Below, one piece after another: positions 15,292 through 23,404 of a stretch of 42,830 bases of DNA. Made by a program: the position numbers and the translations under genes. Position 1 is the stretch's first letter; every line of letters begins with the position of its first letter. Origin of the DNA: Hominisplanchenecus murintestinalis (lineage in GTDB: Bacteria > Bacillota > Clostridia > Lachnospirales > Lachnospiraceae); the NCBI GenBank assembly GCA_004793585.1, contig SRZB01000029.1:1-42830 (forward strand). The letters run 5' to 3'. The notes below the pieces were generated by a model. It saw only the letters and a list, made by a program, of their open reading frames with translations. It did not search any database and had not been told where the DNA came from.

Positions 15292-16878
15292 TCACACTAC
15301 CAGACCATATTCTGTATTTGTTTCATCTTTGTCGGATTCAAGCTCTTCCATGTATTCTTCTGCAATTTCCATCTGCTTCCGCACTTCAACACTCAGCGTA
15401 TCCGCCTGGTTATACTGTGTCTCTGCCTTTGCCCGGACCTTGCGGGAAATATCGTTAGAACAGGCATCATAAGCGGAAACCCATTTGTTGTTTCGCACAA
15501 TCTTGTTTTTCCTCAGCCAATATTCGACCATCTTATCGGAAATATTGACTGGCAGCTTTTTATTCAGTAATTCCAAGCAGCGCTTTTTGCAAAATTCCAA
15601 GTCTTCTGAAACTTTCTTCATAACGTTTACGATGTCTCCGAACCGAAGTTCAGATTCTTCTACTTTTTGTTTGTGCTTTTCCATTGCCTCGCGAATCAGC
15701 CCAGCCGCTTCTTCCTTGCGTTCTGCATAGTACTGGTCTGCTTCCTGCATTTTTGCAGCGATATAATCATCAAGATTTTCTTCTTTTTCTTTTGCATCTG
15801 CAATCGTCTTTTCCGCCTGTTCCAGTTCACCCTGTACAACATTCAGTTCATCATTTGCCACATTTAACTGGCGCTGTACATCTTTCAGTTCCCGGTACTG
15901 TTCCGGGTCCAGGTTCGGCAAATTCTTCCCTTCTGCCGGATGCTCGAAAAAGAGCAGCGGGACACATCCCATAGCAGCCAGAAAACCTTCGCTGCCAATC
16001 GTTACGCCATGCGCTTTCTGGTATTTCTCATATTCGCAATATACAATATCTTCAAAACGCTCCTGTGCGTCCTGCGTGAAATACCAATATGCATTATGGT
16101 ATACGCCGTGCTCATCCTTGCCGTTCTTAAAGCCCATCTGCTCCAACGCCTTGCTGACGCTTGCCTGTACGGGAAGCCCCCGCTGGTATCCGTCCGCCCA
16201 AGGCACGAAACACAGATGGGCGTGCTCGATTCCATATTCCTTTACGCTGTTGGCGTTCAAATAGAACTCATCAGCGTGCCAAGACGCCGTTGTCAGCTTA
16301 AAGTGTGGATAAAAATTCTCAAATTGCTCATAGAACGCCTTGACCGCAGCTTTGTTTACTTCATATGGGAGCCGCATGGGATGGATTTCATGCCCATCGT
16401 CTGTGTAGATAATCCGTCCATGCTCGTCCCTCTTTTTCTCACAGTTTCCAACCGACACCACCAGCTCATACAAAATGCGCTGCCCTTGTGACATTTCCCT
16501 CTTTCCGGCTACCTCTTTCGTGCCATCAGGCATGTTCTTGTAGACGGCACGTTCTTTCTTTCCCCGTTTTCCTGTCTGGATTTTCTCAATGTACCCGCCT
16601 ACCCCGTCACCGTTCGCATCTAAAATCCGTCTGCATTTTGTTTTCTGATTCTTATTGTATTCCGTGATATAATCGCCAAATAATTCGTCATAGACGTCAT
16701 ATACAGATTCGTCTTTCCAAACTTCAAACCGTCCGCCATATGTATCCACATGCGCCTCTCTATTTCTAAAATCCTTTGACCTCACATGCTCCAGGCTCCC
16801 CAAGGCCTCTTTCGGGTTCATATGAACCCTTGTAGTCGTTTCATAAAAAATAGGGGAATTTGTTGTTGCATTTTCCAT
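15292..16878 (-). CDS. MobV-type relaxase (Mob/Pre family)
   Basis: 528 residues. The N-terminus has NREAHVDTYGG near residue 39. The metal and catalytic region reads SWHADEF at about 199-205 (H201-x-D-E204) and, 15 residues on, EHAHLCFVP at 218-226 (H-x-H), the HxDE...HxH layout of Mob_Pre/MobV relaxases. In that family these residues bind metal and support nicking at oriT in trans-mobilisable plasmids. Residues 330-480 form a long charged coiled coil (QLNVANDELNVVQGELEQAE and on), also typical. Start ATG 16878 follows AAAGGATGTGATTCTAT on the minus strand. The region just upstream holds a strong palindrome that may be its oriT. It looks full-length and probably mobilises the element with help from a conjugative partner. 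Confidence 0.8.
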   Translation of the reverse strand: MENATTNSPIFYETTTRVHMNPKEALGSLEHVRSKDFRNREAHVDTYGGRFEVWKDESVYDVYDELFGDYITEYNKNQKTKCRRILDANGDGVGGYIEKIQTGKRGKKERAVYKNMPDGTKEVAGKREMSQGQRILYELVVSVGNCEKKRDEHGRIIYTDDGHEIHPMRLPYEVNKAAVKAFYEQFENFYPHFKLTTASWHADEFYLNANSVKEYGIEHAHLCFVPWADGYQRGLPVQASVSKALEQMGFKNGKDEHGVYHNAYWYFTQDAQERFEDIVYCEYEKYQKAHGVTIGSEGFLAAMGCVPLLFFEHPAEGKNLPNLDPEQYRELKDVQRQLNVANDELNVVQGELEQAEKTIADAKEKEENLDDYIAAKMQEADQYYAERKEEAAGLIREAMEKHKQKVEESELRFGDIVNVMKKVSEDLEFCKKRCLELLNKKLPVNISDKMVEYWLRKNKIVRNNKWVSAYDACSNDISRKVRAKAETQYNQADTLSVEVRKQMEIAEEYMEELESDKDETNTEYGLVV

Positions 16879-17076
16879 ATAGAATCACATCCTTTCAAAT
16901 TAAAAAATGCTTGTATTTTTGCTATGGATATGATTTGTACATAATCCTTCTATATAATAATTGTATCAAAGGAATGCCGGAATGCAACCTCGCCCCGGCA
17001 CTTTTTTCTCGAATTTTACGCTGTTTCCCGCATGTTCTACGTTGCCGTTTTATAAGCATAGGGTGCTGGCTGTTCA

Positions 17077-17113
17077 AGTGGAGTATCAGCGTTTTTAACG
17101 CTAATACTCCACT
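17077..17113. other. Candidate oriT palindrome upstream of the relaxase
   Basis: AGTGGAGTATCAGCGTT and AACGCTAATACTCCACT are inverted repeats of 17 bases with one mismatch, separated by TTT. MobV-type oriT sites are usually inverted repeats located upstream of the mob gene, as here, about 200 bases before its start. No T-run follows, so termination is a weaker explanation. The exact nick site is not identified. Confidence 0.5.
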
Positions 17114-17332
17114 AATAGTAACGCACAAACCGCTGCGCTAACTTGTTCATTACTAACGTGGACCATAGGCGTTCCCCCTCTGGACTCTCCCTTTTTAAAA
17201 GCCGCAACAAAAATTTCTTACAACAAAAAATTCTTGTATCGAAATCCTTGTGGCAGGGCATGGAACCCGTCACCAGCCATCCTATACCTGTATGCCGCAA
17301 CCGTAATCCCGTTCCCATCCTATGCGCCTTCC

Positions 17333-17489
17333 ATGCCCATAAAATGCCCATATCATGTGCCATGCTATGCCCATAAAATGCCCATAAAATGTGCCTGCCA
17401 TGCTCCCAAATGCCCATATCATGTGCCATGCTATGCCCATAAAATGCCCATATCGTGTGCCACTCTATGCCCATAAGATGCGCCATGCC
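17333..17489. repeat. Phased ATGCCCATA repeat array
   Basis: ATGCCCATA begins at 17333, 17344, 17367, 17378, 17410, 17433, 17444 and 17467. Spacings are 11, 23, 11, 32, 23, 11 and 23, built from an 11-base unit (ATGCCCATAAA) and a 23-base unit (ATGCCCATATCATG plus TGCCATGCT). The near-helical spacing suggests phased sites for one DNA-binding protein. Iteron arrays of plasmids often use units of about 22 bases. Long frames that cross it are repeat artefacts. Confidence 0.65.
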
Positions 17490-17608
17490 ATTCCCATGTA
17501 AGGCATGTTTCGCAGATATCCCATATTTGCATTCACGCGCAATCTGTGCAGGACGGTAATTTTCCGTAATAAAGAGAGCGGGTGCAGAATTGAAGGAGGT
17601 GCATAGAG

Positions 17609-17830
17609 ATGAGTATTATGATGGAAAGGAGGGCGCGGAAGATGGATAAGAAACGTTTTGAAGCCGGGGTGATGTTAGCCCGCATGTACGGCGTAGCCGA
17701 AACACTGGAGCCGTTTGACTGTCTGGAAAGTAAAAATTTTATAACCAAGATGGAAGAATGGACCGAGGAATTTCTTGGCTTGGAGAATGCCGATATTGTC
17801 ACATTCTTTGAATCAAAGATAGGCAAATAA
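17609..17830 (+). CDS. Small hypothetical protein (73 aa)
   Basis: AAGGAGG at 17593-17599 gives a strong start at ATG 17609. An alternative start at 17642 (MDKKRFEAG) lacks as good a site. The product is soluble and helical with an acidic second half (KMEEWTEEFLGLENADIVTF). It is convergent with the XRE gene and shares its bidirectional hairpin. No family is recognised. It sits beside the phased array, so it could be a small regulator or accessory protein, but nothing in the residues proves it. Confidence 0.6.
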   Translation: MSIMMERRARKMDKKRFEAGVMLARMYGVAETLEPFDCLESKNFITKMEEWTEEFLGLENADIVTFFESKIGK

Positions 17831-17833
17831 AAA

Positions 17834-17879
17834 AATAAGCAGGGCATGTCACCTGTATCCGGCGGCTGTCCTGCTTATA
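17834..17879. terminator. Bidirectional terminator between convergent genes
   Basis: ATAAGCAGG pairs with CCTGCTTAT. A-rich sequence precedes the left arm and AT-rich sequence follows the right arm, so it can end both the 17609 gene and the minus-strand XRE gene, whose stop lies within it. Confidence 0.6.
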
Positions 17880-18084
17880 TATCTTCCGGCGGCACATATT
17901 CCAATATGTCCGACACGGGGCATTGGAGGATTTCGCATAGCGTGTCCAAAGTAGTCGTGTTAATCGGCTTGGAATGCTTCATTCTGTGGAGTGTTGCGGC
18001 GGGAAATCCAAATTTAAAAATAAGCGCGTACTCTGTCAGATTCTTGCGGTACAACGTTTCGTAAAATGGCTGGTATGATATCAT
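17875..18084 (-). CDS. XRE-family (Cro/CI-type) DNA-binding regulator
   Basis: 69 residues covering a single helix-turn-helix domain: FKFGFPAATLHRMKHSKPIN is the helix 2-3 region and TLDTLCEILQCPVSDILEYV is the conserved end of the XRE fold. There is no extra domain. The ribosome site GGAGTG lies before ATG 18084 on the minus strand. It is divergent from a consensus promoter at 18133 that drives a secreted protein, so it may repress that promoter and itself. Confidence 0.85.
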   Translation of the reverse strand: MISYQPFYETLYRKNLTEYALIFKFGFPAATLHRMKHSKPINTTTLDTLCEILQCPVSDILEYVPPEDI

Positions 18085-18132
18085 TCTGAATCACTCCATT
18101 GGTTTTTCTAAAATCATAACATACGCAATTTC

Positions 18133-18161
18133 TTGACTATACTCGACGAGAGAAGTATAAT
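18133..18161 (+). promoter_or_regulatory. Promoter of the secreted-protein gene, with possible operator
   Basis: TTGACT, 17 bases, TATAAT. The spacer contains TATACT (18137-18142 region) and AGTATA overlapping the -10, an imperfect inverted repeat that could bind the neighbouring XRE protein. A short hairpin (ATGCTCCA/TGGAGTAT) lies downstream in the leader at about 18179-18198. Confidence 0.7.
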
Positions 18162-18230
18162 GGGATTTAAAGAACTTTTATGCTCCAGTTGTGGAGTATA
18201 TAGAAGGAAAAACAGAAAGGGGAATTATCT

Positions 18231-18938
18231 ATGAACAAAATCTTCAACAAAAAACTCACATTCATCCTCGGATTACTCATCCTATCACTTGCAATGCCAA
18301 TCTCAGCGCAGGCTGCACCTAAGAAAAAACAAAATCTTACTGTCAGCACAAGCTCGCCGAACGTTGCCATCAGGAAATCCGGCACAAACAAATACAGCGT
18401 CAAATTAACCGAGAAGACAAAAAACGTGTCTCTCCGTGTCAAAGACAACAAAAAGAACATTACCAAACGCTGTAAATACAAATCATCAAACAAGAAAATT
18501 GTCAGCATGAAAAACAACAAGCTGACAGCCAAGAAAGCCGGAAAATGCAAAGTCACAATCACATACAAAAACAAAAAGACTACATTGAATGTGAATGTGG
18601 TAAAGACACCGACTATCAAATGTAACCACACATGGAAAGAAAACTGGGCAGTTCTCGAAGAAGAATATGACGAAAACGATGGTCCATTTTACTTTTGCTA
18701 CTGTGGCAACTTCCAATCAGAAGACGAATATAAACAGCATATATTCGAAATATCCACAAAAATCGGTATTACAAACCCATCAGCTAAAACAAGAGAAATA
18801 GGCATACACGGAACAAAAGCAAACTCGGTCACTGACTCACGTACAGTTGGTGACAAAACAATCATCACACTGACAACAAAATATATCAAATCCAGGACAT
18901 GTACGAAATGCGGTAAGAAAATAACCGTTCCGTGGTAA
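18231..18938 (+). CDS. Secreted protein: Big2-like Ig domain plus Cys/His-rich domain
   Basis: 235 residues. The signal peptide (residues 1-28) ends at ISAQAA. Residues 35-125 are Lys-rich and carry the bacterial Ig-like pattern YKSSNKKIVSMKNNKLTAKK, then AGKCKVTITYKN. The C-terminal part holds Cys/His pairs: CNHTW, YFCYCGNF with a following H, and RTCTKCGKKI at the end, so it could bind zinc. The paralogue at 19079 has the same layout. It is likely exported and cell-associated, since there is no LPXTG motif. The ribosome site is AAAGGGGAATTATCT before ATG 18231. The ligand and role are unknown. Confidence 0.75.
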   Translation: MNKIFNKKLTFILGLLILSLAMPISAQAAPKKKQNLTVSTSSPNVAIRKSGTNKYSVKLTEKTKNVSLRVKDNKKNITKRCKYKSSNKKIVSMKNNKLTAKKAGKCKVTITYKNKKTTLNVNVVKTPTIKCNHTWKENWAVLEEEYDENDGPFYFCYCGNFQSEDEYKQHIFEISTKIGITNPSAKTREIGIHGTKANSVTDSRTVGDKTIITLTTKYIKSRTCTKCGKKITVPW

Positions 18939-18947
18939 GACACAAAA

Positions 18948-18981
18948 ACAGGGAACATACTGGGGATAGTATGTTCCCTGT
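18948..18981. terminator. Perfect hairpin after the first Ig-like gene
   Basis: ACAGGGAACATACT pairs perfectly with AGTATGTTCCCTGT over a 6-base loop, 10 bases after the stop. The following sequence is AT-rich but has no clean T-run. Confidence 0.7.
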
Positions 18982-19078
18982 ATTATAGAAAATCCTAACG
19001 AAAAGTGAACTAAATTTGGTTGATAAACTGATTTCGTTCATCAATACAAAATCGAATTTAAGAAAGGAAGTATGTATT

Positions 19079-19678
19079 ATGAAAAACATCATCAAAAAAT
19101 CAATCACAGTTATCACTGTATTCGCAATCATGCTTACACTGGCTATGCCTGTGACTGCTGAGGCAGCTGCAAAGAAAGCACCGAAGTTGAACAAGTCCAA
19201 AGTGACTTTGACTATCACGAAGAAAAAGACAAAGCCGACTGTTCAGTTGAAAGTGAAGAACACTGCTGGGAAGAAAGTGAAATGGACTTCTTCTAACAAG
19301 AAAGTTGTTACAGTAAGCAAGAAAGGAAAAGTCGTTGCGAAGAAGAAAGGCTCTGCTGTCATCACAGTGAAAGTGAAAGGCAGTAAGACGTTGCGCTGTA
19401 AGGTAACAGTAAAAGACACTCGCAAGAACACCAGCAATAAACCTGTTACCTGTCAGCATAAATGGGTAAAACATTATGTTGAAGAAACTGTGACCATAAC
19501 AGGCAGCCAATGTGCTTGCGGACAGATATTTGAAACAGCTGAAGAATGGGAAGCTCACAGTATTGAAATGGGATTGAACCGTGAATACGGTCATGGTAGC
19601 GTAGCATCTGTTGACATTCCGAAAACAATTACAAAATGTGATTACGAATACTGTGAAAAATGCGGTGTTCGTAAGTAA
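19079..19678 (+). CDS. Secreted protein, paralogue of the 18231 gene
   Basis: 199 residues. ATG 19079 (MKNIIKKSITVITVFAIMLT) follows AGAAAGGAAGTATGTATT; a longer reading from 19016 adds no signal-like sequence. The signal peptide ends at VTAEAAA. The Big2-like domain shows VKWTSSNKKVVTVSKKGKVV, then AKKKGSAVITVKVKG. The Cys/His part shows CQHKW, QCACGQIFETAEEWEAH and YCEKCGVRK, parallel to the neighbour. About 100 bases of its 5' end are duplicated in broken form at 21270. It is flanked by hairpins on both sides, so it is monocistronic. Confidence 0.75.
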   Translation: MKNIIKKSITVITVFAIMLTLAMPVTAEAAAKKAPKLNKSKVTLTITKKKTKPTVQLKVKNTAGKKVKWTSSNKKVVTVSKKGKVVAKKKGSAVITVKVKGSKTLRCKVTVKDTRKNTSNKPVTCQHKWVKHYVEETVTITGSQCACGQIFETAEEWEAHSIEMGLNREYGHGSVASVDIPKTITKCDYEYCEKCGVRK

Positions 19679-19685
19679 AGCAAAT

Positions 19686-19728
19686 AAAGGATAACCCTCT
19701 TACAAAGGGTTATCCTTTAATATTTTTT
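19686..19728. terminator. Bidirectional terminator
   Basis: AAAGGATAACCC pairs with GGGTTATCCTTT over a 9-base loop, followed by AATATTTTTT. It separates the secreted-protein gene from the convergent minus-strand gene. Confidence 0.85.
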
Positions 19729-19744
19729 ATATGTACAAAGATAC

Positions 19745-20704
19745 TTAGCTATCAGGTCCACTATTTCCATAATCACCATCATCAGACATATGCTCACTAA
19801 CACTGGGTAATGGTCTGCCATTAGAAACATCTGACTGTATATCTGGAACATCATCATACAAACCAGTAATTTCTCCAAACGATTCTTTCAAACGGGACAA
19901 TCTTGACTTTTGACTTTCAACCTTTGGAAACTCATCTGCAATAACAGGATAATATTTAGAAATACCTCCAGCATTTCGACAAATGTATTGTATTAAATAT
20001 TTATTTTGTTCAGATGTTGGTAAATTACAATACTCATGCAGCAACTTAGCATTCTGCATAAAAGTTAAAGAAAAAGTATTTAATGCCGATAAATCCACCT
20101 CATCATTCAACATCAAATGTTCACAAGAAAACTTACGACTATGTAAATCATCAATAGCATCATCCACAGAATAAATAGGTGTACAACCCCACCAAAAACC
20201 ATGCCTCTGATTAATACTCTCACAAATACAACGGTCTAAAACAGACAATGACATTTTATCAGAAAGATACTCACGAACCCGCCTGACAGCATATTCTTCA
20301 GCATCAATTTCATAAGAAGCCTTCAAATAATTATTCATAGCCAAATGAGGACTTACATAATTAAAAAAGATATCGGCTATCATTGCCTGCTCAGCCATCA
20401 GACGAATAAAATCATCAGAGAGACCACAATTATCTTTTCCTACAAACATCTTATCATACTGCATAAAATGTCGATATTCATGAAAACATTGCTTATATAC
20501 AGATACATAATCAACTGGGTTAACAACACCGAATAACTGAGAATCATGTATACCCTTGTAACCAATAGTAACTTTGTTACGAATATGATTATACCCACCT
20601 GCACGGCTATTATTAACAAAATCACATTGTACACCAACACAAGAAAACAAATTCTCACAAAACTCATGGAATTGCTCATTTACAACATCATATGTCAAGT
20701 CCAT
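19745..20704 (-). CDS. Putative zinc metallopeptidase-like protein (HExxH)
   Basis: 319 residues from ATG 20704, which has GGAGG 8 bases upstream; an earlier start at 20719 has none. The key motif is FHEYRHFMQYD with HEYRH at residues 75-79, followed by YEIDAEEYA with acidic residues at 132-137. An HExxH plus a downstream Glu about 55 residues later is the zinc ligand pattern of gluzincin-like peptidases and of HExxH proteins found in phages and mobile elements. No signal peptide is present, so it would act in the cytoplasm or be delivered by another route. The C-terminal 60 residues are polar and probably disordered. It overlaps its upstream partner by 10 bases. Confidence 0.6.
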   Translation of the reverse strand: MDLTYDVVNEQFHEFCENLFSCVGVQCDFVNNSRAGGYNHIRNKVTIGYKGIHDSQLFGVVNPVDYVSVYKQCFHEYRHFMQYDKMFVGKDNCGLSDDFIRLMAEQAMIADIFFNYVSPHLAMNNYLKASYEIDAEEYAVRRVREYLSDKMSLSVLDRCICESINQRHGFWWGCTPIYSVDDAIDDLHSRKFSCEHLMLNDEVDLSALNTFSLTFMQNAKLLHEYCNLPTSEQNKYLIQYICRNAGGISKYYPVIADEFPKVESQKSRLSRLKESFGEITGLYDDVPDIQSDVSNGRPLPSVSEHMSDDGDYGNSGPDS

Positions 20705-21135
20705 AACAAATTCCTCCAATACTGAGGAATTGGCAGCTCAAACTGCTTATATCTATCCACCACAGACTTCTGCATATCAAGTTTTTCCTGACCAAATATC
20801 GCATATGGTCCATCCAACATACCAAAATAGAAAAAATCTTTTGAACCATCAACAACCAACAAAGGGTCCAAAATCTCATCATAATGACTAACGTCAAAAT
20901 CCAAACCATCTCGCTTTTTATAACACAAAACCGAACGAATATCGTAACCCTTATTCATCATATCAACAATTACATCTTCCCATTCTTCAACAGAAAGATT
21001 ATTATAATGTTCACAAAACTTATCGCTATCAAATCTACCCCAACACTGATTATACACCTTCATTTTTGTATCCATATCAGCATCTGGATGAGCATCAAGC
21101 CAAGCTTGATAACCAGAACTCCAATCATTACTCAT
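20695..21135 (-). CDS. Hypothetical acidic protein paired with the HExxH protein
   Basis: 146 residues from ATG 21135, with GAGGTG before it on the minus strand. The protein is soluble, aromatic and acidic, beginning MSNDWSSGYQAWLDAHPDAD. Its end overlaps the start of the HExxH gene by 10 bases, so the two are translationally coupled and probably act together (partner, substrate or inhibitor). I do not recognise the family. There is no signal peptide or membrane segment. Confidence 0.6.
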   Translation of the reverse strand: MSNDWSSGYQAWLDAHPDADMDTKMKVYNQCWGRFDSDKFCEHYNNLSVEEWEDVIVDMMNKGYDIRSVLCYKKRDGLDFDVSHYDEILDPLLVVDGSKDFFYFGMLDGPYAIFGQEKLDMQKSVVDRYKQFELPIPQYWRNLLWT

Positions 21136-21269
21136 AACTTCAACACCTCACTTATCAAAATATCTATTCGTATTATATCACAAATACCGCATATTTGCTA
21201 TAAAATAGCTTTGTAAACAAGTACTACAACACTGGTATTTCAACATTTTTTATGATATACTTTTCCCTG

Positions 21270-21576
21270 AAAAAAATCAATCACAGTTATTACTGTATTC
21301 GCAATCATGCTTACACTGGCTATGCCTGTGACTGCCGAGGCGGCTGCAAAGAAAGCACCGAAGTTGAGCATGTTTACAGCAAAAAAATATAATGCAATAC
21401 ATTTACTGCCAGAACCAAATATTAGTCCGCGATACTGGGAAGATATCATATGGATGCCAAGTGAAGACCATACAGGAATGGTAAAAATATTTGAAAAGGA
21501 AAATTATCTAACAATAAATGTTTCCTTTGACAGAAAAAATCATACATTCACCAAAATAAATTCTGATGACGAATAA
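21270..21576 (+). pseudogene. Broken partial copy of the secreted-protein gene fused to an unrelated tail
   Basis: About 100 bases (21270-21367) are nearly identical to the 5' end of the gene at 19079: TCAATCACAGTTATYACTGT through GCACCGAAGTTGA. The original ATG is lost and a TGA precedes the copied frame, so the signal peptide lacks its start; the first ATG at 21307 removes half the hydrophobic core. After KKAPKLSM the reading switches to an unfamiliar segment (YWEDIIWMPSEDHTGMVKIF and on) of about 60 residues. This looks like a duplication breakpoint. A functional product is doubtful. Confidence 0.6.
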
Positions 21577-21689
21577 TCTTTAATCAAGATACAGCGAATA
21601 CACATAAATCATTCGTGAATCAATATATATTCGTCCATTTAAGACATTCTAAACAATCAGACGGGAAATGTACACATCATTCGTTAAAA

Positions 21690-21731
21690 TGGCTCTGAGA
21701 GGCAAATACACGCTCTCAGAGCCACTTTTTT
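21690..21731. terminator. Terminator of the primase/helicase operon
   Basis: TGGCTCTGAGAG pairs perfectly with CTCTCAGAGCCA over an 11-base loop. T-runs lie on both sides, so it can work in both directions; the minus-strand gene ends right beside it. Confidence 0.85.
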
Positions 21732-23388
21732 ACGCACATTCGTCTTCATTTACACTTGATGTTGCCCGTAAGACACCAGTATAAGTAGTTTTCAGATTTG
21801 GTACACATCGCCTTTTCCAATCATTACAGCCACCCATATACAACGGGTTCATCCAATCGGTCAGTTGATATTCCTCAATCAAATATTCCGGCTCGTCCAT
21901 TCTGTTGAGAGGACGGATGTTGTCGTCCTTGACTTTCCCATCTGCGATATGAGTTTTGCAAATCCAGTTTGGGTTATCCTTCACCAAGTTCTTGAACTCC
22001 TTGAGGAAAATATTTTTGCCCACGAGGGAACCGTTCGGGTTGCATTTTCCAAACCATGCTCTGTATAAATCATACAGAAATGTAAATGGAAGTAAGTCCC
22101 ATGCGCATTTTGGAAGAATTTCTTCTACGAATTGCCGAACTGGGTCATTGAACTCCTTGTATTCTTCCAATGCAGCCTTACATGCATCCGGTTCAGAAAG
22201 CGTGTAGTTTGTCATGTGAAGCACTCTATATAAGATGTATTCCAGAACCTCGATGCGATGCAAGTAATCATGTTTGATATATTTACGTTCCGCTCCGGTA
22301 AAACACTTATTAAACGGAATGAAAAGTTGCCGTCTCCAGAACGAATCAGACTTATCCTTAATACGTGGCATCTCGTTCAAACATTGTACCATGAAACCGT
22401 AGAACCGATACTGCAATGCCTGTTTGAATTTACGGTTGATACTGATAGCGTCATTTGTGATAATTGCCTTTAAGTTTGCAGCCTTATCAATATATGTACC
22501 AACGTCATTCTCATCTACGATAATGGCGGTTGCTCTGGTGAGCGGTTCCAGCATGAAGTCTTTTCCCATGTCTGACAGAGGAATAGAAGCGTAGCTGCCG
22601 TCTCCACAGAGCTGACGCATCAACTCACAGAGCGTTCCTTTTCCGTTGTTACCAGTCTCAGAGTAAAACCATGCTGATTTATTCCATGGCACGTTTGGTC
22701 TTACGATAGCTCCGAGCACTTCCCAAAGTGTATTAACGATGTCATCGTCATCAGACAATGAATGCATCCAGCTTTCCACATCCCAGTCTGTGTTGTCATC
22801 AGGGTTGTGAATCGTGATATTCTGTGCATTTGGATTGTAGTTAATCCTTGATTTTGCCATGAACACCAATTCTGGAGTAAATGGCAGGAGCTGTTTTGTG
22901 TCGAAATCAAAAATTCCGTTGTTTACGGCAATTAAATTTGGTTCATGACAGCGGCTCTTTCTTGGAACCATGTCACGTAATACCGTCATGAACTCATTGT
23001 ATTCCCGTGTCGTTAATTTGTAATTGTATTGACGAGCCAATGTTCTGAATACTTCGTCTGACGTTACATAGATGCCTTCATCTGGTCCATCGCTTTGATA
23101 GATGGCTAAAAGGTCATACGTAGTGTCAGCGTTCGTCCCTGCTGTTTCAATCCGGTACACAGGATATAAATAGGAAACAATCTTTGCGATTTGTTGAAAT
23201 TCTAATGTCTGGGGGCATTTGAATTTATTTCCTTTTTCACGAGTACCGTTTTCCAGTGCCAGTTCAATCTGAATGTTGTCTAACAGTTCTGCTTCGATTA
23301 CAGACGGTTCTGGCGGATTCGCAGGGTCAAGCGATGCGAGGTAATTATCAGTTGTGACACGCAACACATCGTTTAATGTATGTTGCAT
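21730..23388 (-). CDS. P4/D5-type plasmid replication helicase
   Basis: 552 residues from ATG 23388, preceded by AGAAAGGATT; a reading from 23493 would overlap the upstream gene. Residues 100-230 resemble the D5_N region (NNGIFDFDTKQLLPFTPE). The SF3 helicase core has Walker A SETGNNGKGTL at about 243-253, Walker B AIIVDEND at about 288-295, and a motif C-like region NEMPRIKDKSDSFWRRQLF. In the family this drives origin unwinding; here no N-terminal primase domain is visible, so a separate primase or host primase is needed. It follows a small gene in the same operon and its promoter faces an XRE regulator. Confidence 0.8.
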   Translation of the reverse strand: MQHTLNDVLRVTTDNYLASLDPANPPEPSVIEAELLDNIQIELALENGTREKGNKFKCPQTLEFQQIAKIVSYLYPVYRIETAGTNADTTYDLLAIYQSDGPDEGIYVTSDEVFRTLARQYNYKLTTREYNEFMTVLRDMVPRKSRCHEPNLIAVNNGIFDFDTKQLLPFTPELVFMAKSRINYNPNAQNITIHNPDDNTDWDVESWMHSLSDDDDIVNTLWEVLGAIVRPNVPWNKSAWFYSETGNNGKGTLCELMRQLCGDGSYASIPLSDMGKDFMLEPLTRATAIIVDENDVGTYIDKAANLKAIITNDAISINRKFKQALQYRFYGFMVQCLNEMPRIKDKSDSFWRRQLFIPFNKCFTGAERKYIKHDYLHRIEVLEYILYRVLHMTNYTLSEPDACKAALEEYKEFNDPVRQFVEEILPKCAWDLLPFTFLYDLYRAWFGKCNPNGSLVGKNIFLKEFKNLVKDNPNWICKTHIADGKVKDDNIRPLNRMDEPEYLIEEYQLTDWMNPLYMGGCNDWKRRCVPNLKTTYTGVLRATSSVNEDECA

Positions 23389-23404
23389 ATGTAAATAATC
23401 CTTT

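Noticed and set aside
17112-17486. Minus-strand reading of 124 residues with repeated GHSMAHDMGI-like segments
   Set aside because: It is produced by the ATGCCCATA array; there is no ribosome site and the composition is abnormal.
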